Part shown: in pieces, positions 5,677 through 7,854 of the stretch
Numbering within the stretch: position 1 is the first letter of the stretch
Layout: the number at the start of each line of letters is the position of its first letter
Origin: UBA8919 sp041658185
Lineage (GTDB): Bacteria > Elusimicrobiota > UBA8919
Assembly: GCA_041658185.1 (NCBI GenBank)
Contig: JBBAAR010000024.1
Coordinates: 1 to 7,854 of the forward strand
Direction: 5' to 3'
Length of the DNA stretch: 7,854 nt
Notes under the pieces: model-generated
What the model saw: the letters and a program-made list of their open reading frames with translations, nothing else
Database searches by the model: none
Told to the model about the DNA's origin: nothing
Position numbers and translations under genes: made by a program

Positions 5677-6120
5677 ATGGATAAAAAAATAATCAGAGGG
5701 AAACTGGATTTAATCAGAGGAGAGGTTATTTCCTCCGCCACAAGAGTTGAGTTTGTTCTTGGTTATCGCTTAAGAAAATATTTCTTCCCCAAAAGCAATA
5801 ATAAAGCGACAATTCTTTTTTGGAATGTCATAAATACTCCTTACCTTACTTTTGATAATAAAATTGGCATTTATGAATCAATACCTTATTTTAAGAAATT
5901 AAAAAGTCATACTAAGATTAGTAAATCTTTAAGGTTTATTCAAAAATTAAGGAATCAAATGGCTCATTGGCAATTAGATGAAAAAGAAAGTAAATTAGAA
6001 AAAATTATTATGTTTACATTAGTTGGGAAATATAGAAAAATAACAATCAACGATAATTTGGTTGAAAATTATAGAAAGGAAATTGCTTTTCTTATAAAAA
6101 AATTTGGCTATAGTAGATGA
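5677..6120 (+). CDS. HEPN-like protein (R-x4-H motif), candidate RNase effector
   Basis: This small, very lysine-rich, helical protein of 147 residues carries R92-N-Q-M-A-H97 in the context KLRNQMAHW. This is the R-x4-6-H motif of HEPN domains, with the frequent R-N start and A-H end. HEPN proteins are all-helical, dimerise and often act as metal-independent RNases in toxin-antitoxin, abortive infection and CRISPR systems. An N-terminal helix (IRGKLDLIRGEVISSATRVEFVLGYRLRKYF) and a C-terminal helix (YRKEIAFLIKKFGYS) flank the motif, as expected. No nucleotidyltransferase (MNT) antitoxin is next to it. The gene lies 20 bases after the membrane protein gene, is the last of the line and is followed by a strong terminator. 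It ends in TGA. Some HEPN proteins with this motif are not nucleases, so RNase activity is inferred. Confidence 0.65.
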   Translation: MDKKIIRGKLDLIRGEVISSATRVEFVLGYRLRKYFFPKSNNKATILFWNVINTPYLTFDNKIGIYESIPYFKKLKSHTKISKSLRFIQKLRNQMAHWQLDEKESKLEKIIMFTLVGKYRKITINDNLVENYRKEIAFLIKKFGYSR

Positions 6121-6132
6121 ATCATTAGGGAG

Positions 6133-6165
6133 TTTTGCCGGTCTTCCAAGACGGCAAAAGTTTTT
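6133..6165 (+). terminator. Rho-independent terminator of the island gene line
   Basis: The left arm (6133-6145, TTTTGCCGGTCTT) pairs with the right arm (6148-6159, AAGACGGCAAAA) with one bulged G and a 2-base loop, followed by G and five T (6161-6165). It starts 13 bases after the HEPN-like gene stop. This is the clearest intrinsic terminator in the window and sets the end of the transcript that starts before the XRE gene. Confidence 0.85.
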
Positions 6166-6307
6166 AACACGCGCACGGGTAGGGTGGGGTGAGAAGCGAA
6201 TACTTGGAGCTTCGCAAGGCCGGAGTGCGACGGCACGAGGCGGGGTCGCAGAATTTTTCAGTAGAAAAATATCTGTGACAGTGTTTAATTTGTACGACCT
6301 CCCCTCC
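6166..6307. other. GC-rich, hairpin-containing non-coding spacer
   Basis: About 140 bases between the terminator and the right repeat copy. The first 85 bases are clearly more GC-rich than the surroundings. It contains TGCGAC/GTCGCA (6226-6231 and 6245-6250) and a perfect 7-bp hairpin ATTTTTC/GAAAAAT (6253-6259 and 6264-6270) with a 4-base loop. The plus-strand frame through it is open but reads on through the terminator and repeat, so I do not call a gene. It may be another part of the same dispersed repeat family as 6308-6431, since the two blocks abut. Confidence 0.45.
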
Positions 6308-6431
6308 AAAAAAATCTCCCTCCAAAAAATCTTCGGCTTCGTATTTTCTGAACCTCACTCTACAAACTCGCGAAGCGAGCGGAATTGCCCAAAATCAATG
6401 GTTTTCTTTGGCGGTAGCCAAAGAAAAAATT
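6308..6431 (+). repeat. Right copy of the inverted repeat flanking the island
   Basis: This 124-base block is the inverted partner of 882-995. It begins with seven A (6308-6314), then TCTCCCTCC, A-rich and CTTCGG elements. It includes 10 bases absent from the left copy (about 6340-6349). Then follow the hairpin CTCGC-GAA-GCGAG (6367-6379) and an 11-bp hairpin TTTTCTTTGGC (6402-6412) / GCCAAAGAAAA (6417-6427) with loop GGTA. The two copies enclose 5.3 kb holding the recombinase relic and the defence genes. Confidence 0.85.
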
Positions 6432-6674
6432 GGAAAAATCTCTACTACTTTAATCTTGGAGTGTCTTTGTTTTATAACATTTTAAATTTAGTTTTATCTT
6501 TGTTGTATTTTTTATTATAATTAGGACATGGATTTTGAGAACCACCGCACCAAAACAAGTGTTAGTGTGGAGCGGATTGTTTGAATTTTAAGTATTTGGG
6601 TTTATTTATCTCACTATGTGGGAGATGTCCCAAAGGGACAGAATTTAGAAATTGTAAATTAGAATCTATTTATT
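6432..6674 (+). other. AT-rich non-coding leader region before prfB
   Basis: No convincing gene is seen in these 243 bases. A TATAAT box (6516-6521) precedes an 18-codon frame (6528-6584, MDFENHRTKT...) that ends in TGA. Further on are two adjacent hairpins: ATCTC/GAGAT (about 6609-6625, imperfect) and TGTCCC-AAA-GGGACA (6626-6640). The prfB frame is closed by TAG at 6660-6662, so domain 1 of RF2 is not hidden here in frame. The region is presumably the transcribed leader of prfB. Confidence 0.4.
6516..6521 (+). promoter_or_regulatory. Candidate -10 box of the prfB transcript
   Basis: A perfect TATAAT. TTTATC at 6493-6498 with a 17-base spacer is a weak -35 candidate. Transcription would start near 6528, exactly at the ATG of an 18-codon reading frame, and run through two hairpins into prfB. 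The region is AT-rich, so a chance match is possible. Confidence 0.35.
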
Positions 6675-7376
6675 ATGGATCAAAATAAATACAATGGCGT
6701 TTACCTTTCAGTGCTTGCTGGCGCGGGTGGTAATGATGCAAAAGATTGGGCACAGATGCTTCTTCGGATGTATGAAAAGTGTGCAGACAAGAAAGGATGG
6801 AAGAAACAATTTGTGAATGACATCACAATTTCACTAAGAGGTGATGGGGTGTATGAATATTTGAAAGGGGAATCGGGGGTGCATCGTTTGGTGCGTATTT
6901 CTCCGTTCGATTCAAAAAAACTGAGACATACGTCATTCGCGCTTGTTGAAGTGCTGCCAATTTTGCCGCAAGTGGAGGTTTCAAAAATTCAGATTCCCGA
7001 GAAGGATATAAAAACAGATTTTTTCCGTTCATCGGGACCGGGGGGACAAAATGTGAACAAGGTAGAAACTGCGGTGCGAGTAAGCCATTTGCCGACGGGA
7101 ATTGTTGTTTCCTCACAGTCAGAGCGTTCACAAAGTGCAAATAGGGATAAAGCAATGGAACTTTTGAAAATTAAACTCATTGCACTCATGCAGGAAAAAC
7201 ACGAAACCGCGATAGAAAATTTGAAAGTGAAGGTAAAACCGGAATGGGGGCACGAAATTCGATCATATGTGTTGCATCCATACAAACAAGTCAAAAATCA
7301 TGCGACAGGAATTAAAATTTCACGTGTAGAAGAGGTGTTGAATGGGGATTTAGATTTGTTGGAGAGTATGAAATAG
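6675..7376 (+). CDS. prfB: Peptide chain release factor 2, N-terminally shortened
   Basis: The protein matches domains 2-4 of RF2, which ends translation at UGA and UAA. The SPF tripeptide that reads the stop codon is at residues 76-78 (LVRISPFDS). The GGQ motif that triggers peptide release in the ribosomal centre is at 123-125 (SSGPGGQNVNKVETAVR). The conserved C-terminal RSYVLHPYKQVKNH and LNGDLD are present. With 233 residues it is about 100 shorter than usual: the helical domain 1 is missing and the sequence begins right at the domain 1/2 junction (KYNGVYLSVLAGAGG). Domain 2 is also about 10 residues short after KKGWK. A TAG five codons upstream closes the frame and there is no Shine-Dalgarno site. 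It could be a working minimal RF2, a specialised release-factor-like protein, or a remnant cut off when the island arrived. The family call is secure; activity is not. Confidence 0.85.
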   Translation: MDQNKYNGVYLSVLAGAGGNDAKDWAQMLLRMYEKCADKKGWKKQFVNDITISLRGDGVYEYLKGESGVHRLVRISPFDSKKLRHTSFALVEVLPILPQVEVSKIQIPEKDIKTDFFRSSGPGGQNVNKVETAVRVSHLPTGIVVSSQSERSQSANRDKAMELLKIKLIALMQEKHETAIENLKVKVKPEWGHEIRSYVLHPYKQVKNHATGIKISRVEEVLNGDLDLLESMK

Positions 7377-7384
7377 GGTATAAT
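7356..7384 (+). promoter_or_regulatory. Candidate promoter of ftsE
   Basis: A perfect -10 TATAAT (7379-7384) lies 17 bases after TTGTTG (7356-7361), a fair -35. It overlaps the last codons and stop of prfB, so ftsE can be transcribed independently of it. Confidence 0.55.
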
Positions 7385-7395
7385 AAATTCAGATT

Positions 7396-7413
7396 CTCCT
7401 AAAAGGAGTTTTT
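7396..7413 (+). promoter_or_regulatory. Small hairpin burying the ftsE Shine-Dalgarno site
   Basis: CTCCT (7396-7400), loop AAA, AGGAG (7404-7408), then five T (7409-7413). The right arm is the Shine-Dalgarno sequence of ftsE, 7 bases before its ATG. The same element also looks like a short intrinsic terminator for prfB. It could reduce read-through, reduce ftsE translation, or do neither, as a 5-bp stem is weak. Confidence 0.4.
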
Positions 7414-7415
7414 CT

Positions 7416-7854
7416 ATGATTATTTTTCAAAATGTAACAAAAACCTACAACCATGGGATGGTTGCTCTCGACAAAATAAATTTTAAAATACAACCGAATG
7501 AATTTGTCTCAATTGTGGGACGATCTGGTGCGGGAAAGTCGACTATTATTAAGCTTTTAATTGGTGAGGAGAAGCCCACAAAAGGACAGGTATTTTTTGG
7601 TTCGTATGAGGTGAATAAATTGAAATCTAAAGAGCTTCCTGAGTTTAGAAGACATATTGGTGTTATTTTTCAAGACTTTCGCCTTCTTTCAAAAAAGACT
7701 GCATTTGAAAACGTTGCATTTGCACTCGAGGTAAATGGACGACCACAAAAAGAGATTAACGAACTTGTTCCTCAGGTGATGGAGATGGTTGGAATCAAAG
7801 ACAAGATGTTCAATTTTCCAGCAGAACTTTCCGGAGGAGAAAAACAGCGTGTTG
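7416..7854 (+). CDS. ftsE: Cell division ATP-binding protein FtsE, 3'-partial
   Basis: The first 146 residues of an ABC ATPase that, with the membrane protein FtsX, regulates cell-wall hydrolases at the division site. Visible motifs are the aromatic A-loop region (Y11), Walker A GRSGAGKST (35-43), the Q-loop VIFQD with Q86 followed by FRLLSKKTAFENV (the F-Q-D-F-R-L-L stretch is characteristic of FtsE), and the signature LSGGEKQRV (138-146), after which the window ends. Walker B and the H-loop lie beyond the edge. The ATG at 7416 is supported by AAAGGAG 7 bases upstream, the best Shine-Dalgarno site in the window, and by the usual FtsE start (MIIFQNVTKTY). It follows prfB by 39 bases; prfB-ftsE-ftsX is a common bacterial order, so ftsX is expected next. 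Confidence 0.92.
   Translation, partial: MIIFQNVTKTYNHGMVALDKINFKIQPNEFVSIVGRSGAGKSTIIKLLIGEEKPTKGQVFFGSYEVNKLKSKELPEFRRHIGVIFQDFRLLSKKTAFENVAFALEVNGRPQKEINELVPQVMEMVGIKDKMFNFPAELSGGEKQRV

Noticed and set aside
6104..6520. Open plus-strand frame of 138 codons after the HEPN-like gene
   Set aside because: It overlaps the end of that gene and reads through a strong terminator, the GC-rich hairpin block and the right repeat. The product has no domain character and its middle part is just the translated repeat.
6431..6674. Missing RF2 domain 1 in another frame upstream of prfB
   Set aside because: All frames here carry stops, and none shows the charged helical pattern expected of domain 1.
1..7854. 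CRISPR array or phage structural genes
   Set aside because: No regularly spaced short direct repeats and no capsid, tail or terminase-like proteins are visible.

Overview
The window looks like chromosomal DNA from a small-genome bacterium of the Candidate Phyla Radiation (Patescibacteria, perhaps Parcubacteria). The signs are a one-domain EamA transporter of about 140 residues, short genes mostly without Shine-Dalgarno sites, a KSTD-type serine recombinase, and a prfB-ftsE gene pair. This placement is an inference. UGA is used as a stop (second methyltransferase, HEPN-like gene) and an RF2-type release factor is present, so the standard bacterial code fits.

Left flank (1-856): the 3' part of an EamA-type membrane transporter gene, a glutaredoxin-like gene with its own candidate promoter and a leader hairpin, and a complete tRNA-Thr(CGU) gene with encoded CCA.

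Accessory island (about 857-6430): two copies of a 114/124-bp repeat lie in inverted orientation at 882-995 and 6308-6431 and enclose 5.3 kb. Just inside the left copy is a serine recombinase relic on the minus strand. Its catalytic domain is intact, but the rest is replaced by the repeat and then by antisense tRNA. From a divergent AT-rich promoter runs a compact plus-strand gene line: a small XRE/controller-type regulator; DNA methyltransferase 1 (SPPY motif); a PD-(D/E)XK restriction endonuclease; DNA methyltransferase 2 (DSPY motif); a 79-residue four-cysteine protein; a 345-residue membrane-anchored protein of unknown function; and a 147-residue protein with an R-x4-H HEPN-like motif. A strong intrinsic terminator follows. 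The first four genes are a recognisable type II restriction-modification system of the C-M-R-M kind. The last three have no obvious job in restriction-modification. The most interesting possibility here is that they are a second, RNA-targeting or membrane-linked defence layer attached to it.

Right flank (6432-7854): about 240 bases of AT-rich non-coding DNA with small hairpins, then a prfB (RF2) gene that lacks the N-terminal domain but keeps SPF and GGQ, then the 5' part of ftsE with its own promoter and a Shine-Dalgarno site buried in a small hairpin. The prfB-ftsE order is common in bacteria, so this is probably backbone. The prfB truncation faces the island and may result from its arrival or from repeat-mediated rearrangement.
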